Position numbers and translations under genes: made by a program | Source of the DNA: Myxococcales bacterium | GTDB taxonomy: Bacteria; Myxococcota_A; Polyangia; Polyangiales; Ga0077539 | Assembly: GCA_016792845.1 (NCBI GenBank) | Contig: JAEUKH010000056.1 | Location: 1-48,531, forward strand | DNA length: 48,531 nt | Direction: 5' to 3' | Shown here: positions 7,051 to 15,262 of the stretch, piece after piece | Position numbering within the stretch: the first letter of the stretch is position 1 | Layout of the letters: every line of letters starts with the position of its first letter | The notes under the pieces: model-generated | The model's input: only the letters and a program-made list of their open reading frames with translations | Databases searched by the model: none | Told to the model about the DNA's origin: nothing

Positions 7051-8667
7051 ATGCTTTGGCGGTGGTGCTTCGGGCTCGTTCTGTGTCTCGCCTTGGCTTG
7101 TTCGAAGGGCGAGGTGGGCGTCACGCCCGACGCGGGGGCCGACGACGTGGCCGAGCTCGACCTCGGGTCTGCGGCGCGCTGCGGGGCCGCGCGACAGCCG
7201 TGCTGCGGCGGTCGGGCCTGCAACCGCTTGATGGAGTGCGAGCAGGGCCTCTGCTGCGGTCGCGCCAACGCGAGCTGTAGCGACCCCTACGACTGTTGCT
7301 CGAACTTCGGCTGCAACGCCGGGCGGTGCTGCGTCGACCTCGGGGGGCTCTGCGAGAGCTCGATGGAGTGCTGCACCGGCGGCGTCTGCGTCGACGGCAT
7401 CTGCGAGCGGGCCGACGACTGCGGCACCGCGGGCCAGCGCTGCTGCGCCGGCAACGTGTGCTCGGCGGGCTTCACCTGCACGTCGAACACCTGCGTGGCG
7501 TGCGGCGTCGACGGGGCGCCGTGCTGCGACGGCACCAACTGCGGCGAGGGGCTCGCGTGCGTTCAGGGCATGTGCACCGACCCGCCGTCGTGCGGCTCGG
7601 AGGGCGAGGCGTGCTGCAACGGGCGGGCCTGCGAGCGCGGCACCGAGTGCACGAACAACCGCTGCGTTCGCCCCACCCAGTGCGGCTTCGTCAACCAGGC
7701 GTGCTGCCCCGGGGGCGCGTGTTCGAGCGGCAACGTCTGCCAGAACAACCGCTGCGCGGCGGTGACCTCGACCTGCGGCACCCTCGGGCGCCCGTGCTGC
7801 ACGGGGCAATCGTGCGAGGGCAGCCTCAACTGCTCGAACAACGCCTGCGCGATGTGCACCGCCTCGGGGAGCGACTGCCGTCAGGCCTCAGACTGCTGCG
7901 GCGGATACGAGTGCCGCCCGGCCCCCGTCGACACGAAGTGTTGTCACCGTCAGGGCCTCTCGTGCGCCAACAGCCTCGACTGCTGCGGGTACATGCTCTG
8001 CAACAGCGGCACCTGCGCGTGCCAGGCCGACGGCCAGCCCTGCGTCGACAACGCCGAGTGCTGCAACGGCACCACCTGCGAGCAAGGCACCTGCCGCCGC
8101 GCGGTCACCTGTCGACCCGCGGGCACCACGGGGTGCACCCTCACCAGCGAGTGCTGCACGGGCCTCCTCTGCGGGGCCGCCACGAGCGGCAGGCGATGCT
8201 GCCTCCCCGCGGGCTCTCAGTGCGCCGCGGCGAGCGTCGGCGACGCGGGCACGAGCGTCAACACCTGCTGCGGGGCGATGACCTGCGCGGCCTCGGGTTC
8301 GGCCACGGGGCGCTACTGCCTCTGCCGCGGCGCGGGCGAGACCTGCCTCGGCAACGACTGCTGCCCCGGCATGCTCTGCACCTCGGGCACCTGTCGCCCG
8401 ACCACCACCGCGTGCATCGCGCCAGGCGCCACCACCGCGTGCACCGCCGACAGCCAGTGTTGTTCGGGCCTCCGCTGCGGCAACCTCTTCGGTCAGCGCC
8501 GATGCTGCACCGGGGCAGGCGCCACCTGCCGAACCAGCAACGACTGCTGCGGCACGATGCTCTGCAACGGCGGCCGCTGCCAGTGCCGAACCACCGGCCA
8601 GACCTGCTCGAACGACAACGACTGCTGCGGCACCAGCGCGCGCTGCACCAACGGCCTCTGCGGCTGA
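7051..8667 (+). CDS. cysteine-rich secreted lipoprotein with repeated Cys-Cys knots
   Basis: ATG 7051 begins a lipoprotein signal peptide ending ...CLALAC, followed by an acidic Asp/Ala linker. The rest of the 538 residues is a tandem series of short Cys-rich modules of the form CC-(x)n-C...C-x(2-6)-C, with well over a dozen CC pairs such as PCCGGRAC, ECCTGGVC, DCCGG and DCCPG. The modules resemble small disulfide knots of the Dickkopf/EGF-like kind that myxobacterial genomes carry in surface proteins; ligand and role are unknown. It follows the membrane protein gene by 43 bp on the same strand and converges with the next gene. A TTG at 7033 is possible but less likely. Extracellular or cell-surface structure or adhesion is a guess. 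Confidence 0.75.
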   Translation: MLWRWCFGLVLCLALACSKGEVGVTPDAGADDVAELDLGSAARCGAARQPCCGGRACNRLMECEQGLCCGRANASCSDPYDCCSNFGCNAGRCCVDLGGLCESSMECCTGGVCVDGICERADDCGTAGQRCCAGNVCSAGFTCTSNTCVACGVDGAPCCDGTNCGEGLACVQGMCTDPPSCGSEGEACCNGRACERGTECTNNRCVRPTQCGFVNQACCPGGACSSGNVCQNNRCAAVTSTCGTLGRPCCTGQSCEGSLNCSNNACAMCTASGSDCRQASDCCGGYECRPAPVDTKCCHRQGLSCANSLDCCGYMLCNSGTCACQADGQPCVDNAECCNGTTCEQGTCRRAVTCRPAGTTGCTLTSECCTGLLCGAATSGRRCCLPAGSQCAAASVGDAGTSVNTCCGAMTCAASGSATGRYCLCRGAGETCLGNDCCPGMLCTSGTCRPTTTACIAPGATTACTADSQCCSGLRCGNLFGQRRCCTGAGATCRTSNDCCGTMLCNGGRCQCRTTGQTCSNDNDCCGTSARCTNGLCG

Positions 8668-8681
8668 GCGGGCGCAGAAGA

Positions 8682-8703
8682 TTTGACAGGGTGTCAAGAC
8701 TTC
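8682..8703. repeat. 22-bp inverted repeat, left arm, with TTGAC palindrome 4
   Basis: This 22-mer is the exact reverse complement of 8810-8831, 106 bp away. Each arm also contains its own palindrome, here TTGACAGGGTGTCAA at 8683-8697. It lies just after the stop of the Cys-rich lipoprotein gene. It may be a bidirectional terminator or a protein-binding pair. Confidence 0.8.
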
Positions 8704-8809
8704 ATGCGAGACCCCGGGCCTCGGGTCGGCGCGCTCAACACGCGAGATTGACGCAGAATTCAGCGGTCTGAGAGAGCCGCGCGGTGCGCAGCCCGAGGGC
8801 GCAGCGATC

Positions 8810-8831
8810 GAAGTCTTGACACCCTGTCAAA
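8810..8831. repeat. 22-bp inverted repeat, right arm, with TTGAC palindrome 5
   Basis: Exact reverse complement of 8682-8703. It contains TTGACACCCTGTCAA at 8816-8830 and overlaps the stop codon of the minus-strand lipoprotein gene. The two arms bracket the gap between convergent genes. Confidence 0.8.
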
Positions 8832-10605
8832 GCGGAAAGCGTCGCACCATGATGGGCCCGCCGCTCCGCTCCCACGCGACGGCGACCTGGCCTTCGCCGC
8901 CGACGACCACGGCGGGCGCGCGGTCGTCGGCGCGGGTGACGCTCACGGCGAAATCGGCCGCCGAGCGACCCAGCCGGGCGAACACGTCGCCGTCGTCGAC
9001 GCGACGCAGCCGGGCTCGGATGCTCGTGCTCGGCTCGTCGACCCAGGCGAGCACCACGGTGGGGGGCGAGCCGGCTGCGACGGTGAGGGCGGGCCGCGAC
9101 TGGGCCCCGGCGGTGGTCGCGTTGGCCAGGGCCACGTTGCCGATGCGGGCGAGGTTGGCGTCGAGGCGGGCCCAACGGATGCTCGTGCCGTCGTTGTCGG
9201 CGCTGTCGCGGGCCGCGTCGCGCCACGCCACCACCACCTCGTTGCCCCCCGGGACGGCGGCCACCACGGCTTGATCTTGGGTCTCGGTAGACACCGCGGG
9301 CACACGCACCGCGGCGCTCCCCTGAGGGGCACCTGAGGCGTCGACGACCCGCGCGAACACGTCGCCGTCTTGGCTCCACACGGCGACGAAGCGACCGTCG
9401 GCCCGGGCCGCCACCGCGGGCCCTTGGACGTCTCCCTCGGCCACGCGCTGCGCCGTCGCGGGCGCCGTCGGACGCAGCGCCAACGCCGTCGACGCGGCCC
9501 GCAGCCCGACGCCCCGCCCCGCGCTGTCGGTCTCGCGGTAGAGCACCATCACCCGATCGTTCGACGCGGCCACGGCGGGCTGGGTGTTTCGCCCGTTGCT
9601 CGCCGCCGCGGGGAGCGCCGTCGTCGAAGCGCTCGGCGGCGCGTCATCGTTGAAGCCGTTGAGGCCCACATTGGGCGTCGGGGTCGAGAGGGTCTCCCAC
9701 ACCGCGGCGAAGCCTCGCAGGGCTGACACATTCGACGGCGCGAGGTGCACCGCGGACTGCACCGAGGCGCCCCCGGCGAGGGTGACCTCGTTGCGCAGGG
9801 CCGCAAAGTTGGTCTCGGTCTCGCCCGCGGCGTTGAAGTACCGGGCCCTGACGTCTTCGGCGCTGGTGTTCTCGACATGCCAGGCGACCACCAGCCGTTG
9901 CTGCGGGCCCCACGAGAGCGCCGCCCCGCGCCGTTGCCCGTCGCTGCTCGTCGAGGCCGTCACCTCGGGGGTCTGGCACTGGGCCGAGCACGCCTCGCCG
10001 CCGTTGGCCGGGCCGAGGTCGCAGCTCTCATCGAAGTCGAGCATCGCGTCGCCGCAGGTGCCGCTCGGGCGCTGCTCTCGGAGCGTAATGGTGAGGGTCT
10101 GTTGTTGCCCCGCGGCCACGGTCACCTCGGCGCAGCCGGCCCCGAGGATGCCCGAGCGGGTGGTGTTGTTGGGCAGGCGGATGTTGCCCTGACCGTGAAC
10201 GAGCACGATGTACGCGCCCGGGTCGGGAATGCTGGCGGTGGTGCCCGCGAGGCGTTCGAAGCAAGTGTCGACCGGCGAGGCCGTGCCGAAGCGTGCGGCG
10301 TTCGCATTCCAGTTGGCGCCGCAGCGGAGGGCGGGCTCGACGAGGCCCCCGGGCGCCCGCGCGAGGGCGTTGACGTCGGCCCCATCGCGCACCTGCCCCG
10401 AGGCCGTATCACAACGGAGGCTGCCCTTCGGAAACACCCTCAAATGCAGCGCCCCCTGGAGGTCACCGAGCAAGGCCCCCGGGTCGCTGAGGGCCATCGC
10501 CACGGGCTCGGTCACCTCACCCGCCTGGCAGCCCGCCATGGCCCCGAGCGCCATCGAGAGCAGAGAGAATCGCGCGACCGAACGCCTGGGGCCCTGGGCT
10601 ACCAT
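8827..10605 (-). CDS. lipoprotein with propeller-like repeats and a Cys-rich insert
   Basis: ATG 10605 has GGAG upstream and opens a lipoprotein signal peptide (LLSMALGAMAGC). The mature 592-residue protein starts with a domain of about 190 residues carrying scattered cysteines. A short DFDESCDLG...CSAQC segment follows, of the 'GxxCDDGNxxxxDGCSxxC' type common in myxobacterial and planctomycete surface proteins (here degenerate). About 370 residues of repeats after that show phrases like VAWHVENTS, AAVWETL, AVWSQDGDVFARVVD and VLAWVDEPSTSIRARL, each with a W-D/E and R-V pattern, consistent with blades of a beta-propeller. Function unknown; probably outer-membrane or surface exposed. It is convergent with the Cys-rich lipoprotein. 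Confidence 0.75.
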   Translation of the reverse strand: MVAQGPRRSVARFSLLSMALGAMAGCQAGEVTEPVAMALSDPGALLGDLQGALHLRVFPKGSLRCDTASGQVRDGADVNALARAPGGLVEPALRCGANWNANAARFGTASPVDTCFERLAGTTASIPDPGAYIVLVHGQGNIRLPNNTTRSGILGAGCAEVTVAAGQQQTLTITLREQRPSGTCGDAMLDFDESCDLGPANGGEACSAQCQTPEVTASTSSDGQRRGAALSWGPQQRLVVAWHVENTSAEDVRARYFNAAGETETNFAALRNEVTLAGGASVQSAVHLAPSNVSALRGFAAVWETLSTPTPNVGLNGFNDDAPPSASTTALPAAASNGRNTQPAVAASNDRVMVLYRETDSAGRGVGLRAASTALALRPTAPATAQRVAEGDVQGPAVAARADGRFVAVWSQDGDVFARVVDASGAPQGSAAVRVPAVSTETQDQAVVAAVPGGNEVVVAWRDAARDSADNDGTSIRWARLDANLARIGNVALANATTAGAQSRPALTVAAGSPPTVVLAWVDEPSTSIRARLRRVDDGDVFARLGRSAADFAVSVTRADDRAPAVVVGGEGQVAVAWERSGGPIMVRRFPL

Positions 10606-10795
10606 CACAGCTTTCTCCGATTCTACACCCTCTCGCCCCCAGCTCCGAGCCTCGATTTGCGAGGCTCCGCAAGGGCTCAGCGCGACCGAGAGGTCAAGGG
10701 CCCGCGCCGACCGCAGCGCAGAGCAACGCCCGCCCGACGCGCAGCGCCTGGCCGGTTTCAATCACAGGTGCGTTTCTCACATCCTGCTTGTGACC

Positions 10796-11023
10796 GGCGT
10801 GACCTCACCCCCTGTGGTGCGCACGGCCCTCGCGCCCCCTCTCCCTGTCAGGAGAGGGTCAAGCATGGACAAATTCAAGGCACTATCAACCATAACGACG
10901 ATCGACAAATGATATTCCACAAAAATAGCAAATAATCAATCACAACCTGTCGCACTTTGCCCCTCTCCTGACAGGGAGAGGGGGCGCGAGCGCTGTTCGC
11001 CCCACAGGGGGTGAGGTCACGCC
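10796..11023. mobile_element. inverted-repeat element with AT-rich core (MITE-like)
   Basis: The arms 10796-10858 and 10961-11023 are 63-bp inverted repeats differing at a handful of positions; the inner 30 bp or so are identical. Each arm holds an R2 unit (GGCGTGACCTCACCCCCTGT...) followed by CCCCCTCTCCCTGTCAGG. The 102-bp core 10859-10960 is AT-rich, unlike anything else in the window, and codes for nothing evident. No transposase is present. A non-autonomous transposable element is the simplest reading; a structured RNA or terminator cluster is possible. Confidence 0.55.
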
Positions 11024-11100
11024 AGTCTACGAGGGCCGTGCGCACCACAGGGGGTGAGGTCACGCCGGTCTACGAGCGCTGTGCGCACCACAAAAATGAG
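11003..11100 (-). repeat. 43-bp tandem repeat built on R2
   Basis: Units begin at 11003, 11046 and 11089 with a 43-bp period. The first two share CACAGGGGGTGAGGTCACGC, then a linker GTCTACGAG. The third is degenerate (CACAAAAATGAGGTCGCG). The first unit is also the outer part of the right arm of the inverted-repeat element. Confidence 0.8.
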
Positions 11101-11121
11101 GTCGCGCGCCCGTCGGCGGCC

Positions 11122-11808
11122 TCAGCGCACGAGCTTGTAGCCCACGCCGTAGACCGTCAGGATGTGCTGCGGCCGGTCGGGGAGGGGCTCGATCTTCTTG
11201 CGAAGCTTCACGATGAAGTTGTCGACGGCGCGGCTGTTGATGGCCTGAACGCCCCACACCCGATCGAGGATCTCATCGCGCGAGACGGTCTCGCCCTCGC
11301 GCTCGAAGAGCAGCTTCAGGAGCTCGACCTCGTGGGTCGAGAGGGCCTCGTCGCGGCCGTCGACTTCGAGGGTGTGCCCCGCGAGATGCAGCCGCGCTTT
11401 GCCAAGAACCAGCTCTCGGGGCGCCTCTGCGCCGCGCTCGGCCCGCCGGAACGCCGCCCTCACCCGCGCGACGAGCTCGCCCACCGAGAAGGGCTTGGTG
11501 ATGTAATCGTCGGCCCCGGCGTCGAGGCCGCGGATCTTGTCGCTGTCTTGGCTGCGCGCCGAGAGCATCAAGATGGGCACCGACTTCGACCACAGCCTGA
11601 GCTGCGTGCAGACCTCGAAGCCGTTGGTGTCGGGCAGCATCAGGTCGAGCACCACGAGGTCAGGCTTCTCGCGCTGCGCCAAGGCGACGCCGTCGCGCCC
11701 GCGGGCCGCGTGCAAGACGCGATACCCCTCGAAGCCGAAGGCGTCGGTCAGCCCGAGGGCGATCGCAGGCTCATCTTCGATGAGCAAAATGGTCTTGGCG
11801 GGAGGCAT
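11122..11808 (-). CDS. OmpR/PhoB-family response regulator
   Basis: ATG 11808 gives 228 residues. The receiver domain has E11-D12, the phosphoacceptor D55 in LVVLDLMLPD, a switch Ser at about 84 and K105 in ITKPF. The C-terminal winged helix shows the LSTHEVELLKLL and SRAVDNFIVKLRKKIE segments typical of OmpR/PhoB DNA-binding domains, ending VYGVGYKL. It is activated by phosphorylation and binds direct-repeat operators in its family. No histidine kinase gene is adjacent: upstream lies the divergent hydrolase, downstream the repeat region. It is therefore an orphan regulator whose kinase must be elsewhere. The more upstream in-frame start regions look non-coding. Confidence 0.93.
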   Translation of the reverse strand: MPPAKTILLIEDEPAIALGLTDAFGFEGYRVLHAARGRDGVALAQREKPDLVVLDLMLPDTNGFEVCTQLRLWSKSVPILMLSARSQDSDKIRGLDAGADDYITKPFSVGELVARVRAAFRRAERGAEAPRELVLGKARLHLAGHTLEVDGRDEALSTHEVELLKLLFEREGETVSRDEILDRVWGVQAINSRAVDNFIVKLRKKIEPLPDRPQHILTVYGVGYKLVR

Positions 11809-12017
11809 CCTCGGCGTGCCCCTTCGGGCCGCGCCGAACCTAACAGAGAGCCGCCGCGGGTCACAACCGAGCGCCGCGGTCACCCCGCCCCGACGGCCCA
11901 CGCGGCTTCAGCCTGCGCACGCGCCCCATCGCCGGGTCGAGCGGCTCGACGGCGCGAAGGCTGCGCCCCGCGCGGGTCGATTGACGGCACCCGTGGCCTC
12001 GTGCGACGCGACGAGGG

Positions 12018-12983
12018 ATGACCATCACGCGCGTCGACGGCGAACTCTACCCCGAGCTCGAAGCAAGGGTGACGGGCACCCTCAAGGTGTCTGAAATTCA
12101 CACGCTCTACTATGAAGAGAGCGGCAACCCGGAGGGCAAGCCGGTGGTGTTCCTTCACGGGGGCCCGGGCGGGGGCACTGACCCGAAGCAGCGGCGCTTT
12201 TTCAACCCCGAGAAGTACCGCATCGTGCTCTTTGATCAGCGCGGGTGCGGGCGCAGCACCCCGAACGCCTCGCTCGAAGAGAACACCACCTGGCACCTCG
12301 TCGACGACATCGAGCGCCTGCGCGAACACCTCGGCATCGCGCGTTGGCAGGTGTTCGGCGGCTCGTGGGGCTCGACCCTCGCCCTCGCCTACGCCGAGAA
12401 GCACCCCGAGCGCGTCACCGAGCTGGTGCTGCGGGGCATCTTTCTCCTCCGAGAGCGCGAAATCGCGTGGTTCTACCAGCAGGGCGCGAGCGCCATCTTC
12501 CCCGACGCCTGGGAGTCGTACCTCGCGGCCATCCCAGAGTCCGAGCGCGGCGACCTGCTCAACGCCTTCCACCGGCGCCTCACCGGCGACGACCCCAACG
12601 CCCAGCGCGAAGCCGCCCGCGCGTGGAGCACCTGGGAGGGCGCCACCTCGCGGCTCTACACCGACCCGATGCTGCAAGCGCGGATGGGCGCCGACCACTT
12701 CGCCCTCGCCTTCGCCCGCATCGAGTGCCACTACTTCGTCAACAAGGGCTTCCTCGACGTCGACGGCCAGCTCTTGCGCGACGTGGCTCGCATCCGGCAC
12801 ATCCCCGGCGTGATCGTTCAGGGCCGCTACGACGTCGTCTGCCCCGTCGAGAGCGCCTGGGCCCTGCACCGCGCCTGGCCCGAGGCCGAGCTCGTCATCG
12901 TCGCCGACGCGGGCCACGCGGCCTTCGAGCCCGGCAACGCCGCCGCCCTCGTCGACGCCACAGACCGCTTCGCCGATCGCTAG
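12018..12983 (+). CDS. pip: prolyl iminopeptidase-like alpha/beta hydrolase
   Basis: The 321-residue product has the peptidase family S33 hallmarks: HGGPGGG oxyanion loop (47-53), DQRGCGRS (73-80), the nucleophile elbow GGSWGS with S116, then D272 in GRYDVVCP and H300 in DAGHAAFEPG as the rest of the triad. These enzymes release N-terminal proline from peptides in the cytoplasm; no signal peptide is seen, as expected. Length matches the family. It is divergent from the response regulator and is followed by an 8-bp-stem hairpin at 13051. A related proline-amide-directed or ester-directed hydrolase is the alternative, as the family is broad. Confidence 0.9.
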   Translation: MTITRVDGELYPELEARVTGTLKVSEIHTLYYEESGNPEGKPVVFLHGGPGGGTDPKQRRFFNPEKYRIVLFDQRGCGRSTPNASLEENTTWHLVDDIERLREHLGIARWQVFGGSWGSTLALAYAEKHPERVTELVLRGIFLLREREIAWFYQQGASAIFPDAWESYLAAIPESERGDLLNAFHRRLTGDDPNAQREAARAWSTWEGATSRLYTDPMLQARMGADHFALAFARIECHYFVNKGFLDVDGQLLRDVARIRHIPGVIVQGRYDVVCPVESAWALHRAWPEAELVIVADAGHAAFEPGNAAALVDATDRFADR

Positions 12984-13050
12984 AGACGCGACCAAGTCGT
13001 CGGACCGAGCACCGCGAAGGGGCGCAAGTGATGCAAGGCGACGGGGCGAA

Positions 13051-13069
13051 GACGGGCTGTTAGCCCGTC
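13051..13069 (+). terminator. hairpin after the iminopeptidase gene
   Basis: GACGGGCT-GTT-AGCCCGTC is a perfect 8-bp stem with a 3-base loop, 68 bp after the stop. No T-tract follows, so Rho-independent termination is uncertain. Confidence 0.45.
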
Positions 13070-13153
13070 GAGACCCGGCAACGCAGCAGCGCGCCGCGGA
13101 CCTAAAGTGGGGCGACGGGAGACGACTTGGGCGCGTCTCTAGGCCCGCACGCG

Positions 13154-13172
13154 ATGTTCACACTGTGAACAT
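13154..13172. promoter_or_regulatory. 19-bp perfect palindrome A
   Basis: ATGTTCACACTGTGAACAT, nine-base arms with a single central base. An identical copy is at 13220-13238. Both lie between the convergent iminopeptidase and phosphatase genes. This looks like an operator-class or structural site; the binding factor is unknown. Confidence 0.75.
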
Positions 13173-13219
13173 CACCCTCGCCAGGCAGCGTTCTTCGCGC
13201 CCGCCGCGGCGGTCGCACG

Positions 13220-13238
13220 ATGTTCACACTGTGAACAT
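13220..13238. promoter_or_regulatory. 19-bp perfect palindrome B
   Basis: Identical to 13154-13172, start-to-start distance 66 bp, with flanking CG before and CAC/CAC after partly conserved. Its last base touches the stop codon of the minus-strand phosphatase gene. Confidence 0.75.
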
Positions 13239-14002
13239 CACTCCCGCGATTCGTAGACCTTCATCTTGGGCAGCTCGATCGCGCTGAGGAAGCCGCCGCG
13301 GCCGCAGCCTGTGTCGAGGCCGACGAGGTCGTTGCGGGTCCACACGTCGCAGGGGTCGTCGAAGATTTTTCGCAGGCGCCCGAGGTGATCGCTCGGGAGC
13401 TCGGTCACCGTGGTGTGGCCGAAGACCACGCGCTTGCCGGTGTACTTCTGAAAGAAATCTGGCTCGCGCATCCACAAGAGGGGCCGCTTGCGGCCGTCTC
13501 GCGGGTGCTTCCACCGGGTGCCCTCGCCGTCGAGGCCTGCGTGCACGTAGATGGCGTGCTCGTCTTCGTACCAGGTGGGCAGCGAGTCCATCCACTCGAT
13601 GACGTGTTGGGGCATCCAACTGCGGATCTCGAAGAACTTCGCGAGCTCCTCGTGGGGCAGCGCCTCGTCGGCGCCGAGGGGCCCGAGCCCCGCGAACGAG
13701 CGGTACGTGTCGACGCAGCCGTTCTTGCGCGGCAAGAGGAAGGCCGGGTTGGGGTTCTTCCAGCACTCGACCCACATGTCTTCGTGGTTGCCGCGGAGGG
13801 TGATCACCCGCGCCGCGACGGTCTCGGGGTAGGCCCGCACCCGCGCCACGACCCCCGCCGAGTTGCCGCCTCGATCAACGAAATCACCGAGAAACACCAC
13901 GGTGTCGTCGGCGGTCAGGGGAGGTAACTTTGCGAGCACCCGCTCCAGCGCGTCGAGGTCACCGTGAATGTCGCCAATCGCAAAGGTGCGACCCGAGGTC
14001 AT
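13238..14002 (-). CDS. PPP-family metallophosphatase (serine/threonine phosphatase-like)
   Basis: ATG 14002 gives 254 residues and places the first motif at once: GDIHGD, then GDFVDRG, GNHED, a later VHAGL and FGHTTV. This is the complete metal-binding signature set of PPP phosphatases (protein phosphatase / Ap4A hydrolase type). It would use a two-metal site to hydrolyse phosphoserine/threonine or dinucleoside polyphosphates in the cytoplasm. The insert between GNHED and HAGL (WVECWKNPNPAFLLPRKNG...) is of the type seen in bacterial PrpA-like members. Upstream in-frame sequence is rich in Arg/Pro and is not considered coding. It is divergent from the phospholipase gene. Confidence 0.88.
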   Translation of the reverse strand: MTSGRTFAIGDIHGDLDALERVLAKLPPLTADDTVVFLGDFVDRGGNSAGVVARVRAYPETVAARVITLRGNHEDMWVECWKNPNPAFLLPRKNGCVDTYRSFAGLGPLGADEALPHEELAKFFEIRSWMPQHVIEWMDSLPTWYEDEHAIYVHAGLDGEGTRWKHPRDGRKRPLLWMREPDFFQKYTGKRVVFGHTTVTELPSDHLGRLRKIFDDPCDVWTRNDLVGLDTGCGRGGFLSAIELPKMKVYESRE

Positions 14003-14227
14003 GCCCGAGAGCGTACACGAAACCCGCGCCCCGGGTGCGCGGCTCTGTCGGTGCGGGCTGCCCAGTTTCATTGAGTCGACCGAGCGATCGACGAAATCTG
14101 CACCCTTGCGAAGAACCGACCGCATCGCGACGTATCGCGCCGCACCCCTGCGCCCTTCGGGCCGCCGGGGCTGCCGCCGCACCGGCCGCTCGGTGCGCCC
14201 TTTCACCCAGTGTTGACGAGGTCACGA

Positions 14228-15181
14228 ATGCACAAGCAGGGCGTTGCGAAGACAAAGAGAATCGCGCACGGTCTCGGGTCGATGCGTACTCACTCGGTCT
14301 TGTTGTCGGTCACAGTCTCGGCGCTGTCACTCTGTTGGGCGGGGCTCGCCCAGGCCCAGGTGCCGCAAGACCCGGGCGGGCTGATGGGGGCCGCGCAGAG
14401 CGCCGCCCAAGGGGTGCTCGGTAACAGCGCCGGGTCGAACAGCGCGCCGAGCTCGGGGCGGTCGCGCTCACGGAGCCGATCGAGCGCAGCCCCCGCACTG
14501 GGGTCGCCCTTGCCGGGCAACGCGCCGCGGTCGCTCATCCAGACCCAGGCCGACGCGTACATGAACCTGCCGCTCGAGACCTTCCACAATATGCGCCGCT
14601 TGCAGCCCCCGCCCTTCGAGTGGACGGCGAACGGATGCAATTTTGGCGAGATCGCGCTGCCCTTTCGCGAGAGCTTCAACCGCGCGTGCGATCGGCACGA
14701 TTTCGGGTACCGCAACTACGGTCACGGGCGGCTCCAGCTCGACCGCACCGAGGCGCGCCGCACCCGCATCGACGACCGGCTCCGCGATGATTTGAACGGG
14801 CTCTGCCGCCGCGACCACGCGGGCCTCACCGAGACGCCGTGCCTCGCCTCTGCGCAGGCTGTCTACGCGGCCGCGCGGGCCACCGGCGGGCCTCAGTTCA
14901 TGAGCGGCGCGGCGCCGCCGCCGGCCATCCCGACCCCGGCCATCCCTGGCATGGGTGGCAACCAGAACCCGAACCCCATCCCCGGGGTGCCCTTGCCGGG
15001 CCTCGGGCCGAGCGAGCGCAACCGCACCACCACGGTGCCGATGCCGGGCGCGGGCGGCGGCAACAGCGGCAGCCCCCTTCCGTTGCCGGGCGCAGGGGGT
15101 CTGCCCTTGCCGGGCGCGGGCGGGGGTTCGCCCATCCCCGGTTTGCCCAACCCGACGGGGATGATCCCCCAAGGGCGCTGA
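14228..15181 (+). CDS. secreted prokaryotic-type phospholipase A2 with Pro/Gly-rich tail
   Basis: ATG 14228 follows GAGG at seven bases; an alternative ATG at 14282 gives just the signal peptide (MRTHSVLLSVTVSALSLCW...LAQA). After export come an Arg/Ser run (SGRSRSRSRSS), then the catalytic domain with NGCNFG, FRESFNRACDRHDFGYRNY (C137, C154, catalytic H157-D158 counted from 14228) and later C...TPC. These are the markers of the bacterial/fungal phospholipase A2 family, which releases the sn-2 fatty acid from phospholipids using calcium. The last 90 or so residues are low-complexity Pro/Gly/Asn repeats (LPGAGG, IPGL), perhaps a wall or secretion tether. This could help a predatory bacterium attack prey membranes (inference). 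Confidence 0.85.
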   Translation: MHKQGVAKTKRIAHGLGSMRTHSVLLSVTVSALSLCWAGLAQAQVPQDPGGLMGAAQSAAQGVLGNSAGSNSAPSSGRSRSRSRSSAAPALGSPLPGNAPRSLIQTQADAYMNLPLETFHNMRRLQPPPFEWTANGCNFGEIALPFRESFNRACDRHDFGYRNYGHGRLQLDRTEARRTRIDDRLRDDLNGLCRRDHAGLTETPCLASAQAVYAAARATGGPQFMSGAAPPPAIPTPAIPGMGGNQNPNPIPGVPLPGLGPSERNRTTTVPMPGAGGGNSGSPLPLPGAGGLPLPGAGGGSPIPGLPNPTGMIPQGR

Positions 15182-15262
15182 ATCGCCGTTTGACCCCCGA
15201 ATTGGCCCTCGGCGGCGGTTGACAAGTCGACCGTGCGTGGCGAAACCCCCGCCCCAACCGCG

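Larger units (their letters stand above)
10606..11121. other. 516-bp gene-free region filled by repeats
   Basis: No credible gene is present. The segment 10606-10795 is plain upstream DNA of the lipoprotein gene. The stretch 10796-11023 is an inverted-repeat element, and 11003-11100 holds R2-type tandem repeats that run almost to the stop of the response-regulator gene. Confidence 0.7.

Noticed and set aside
12984..13237. A small gene between the iminopeptidase and the phosphatase
   Set aside because: No frame with good codon use; the gap is accounted for by a hairpin and two palindromes.
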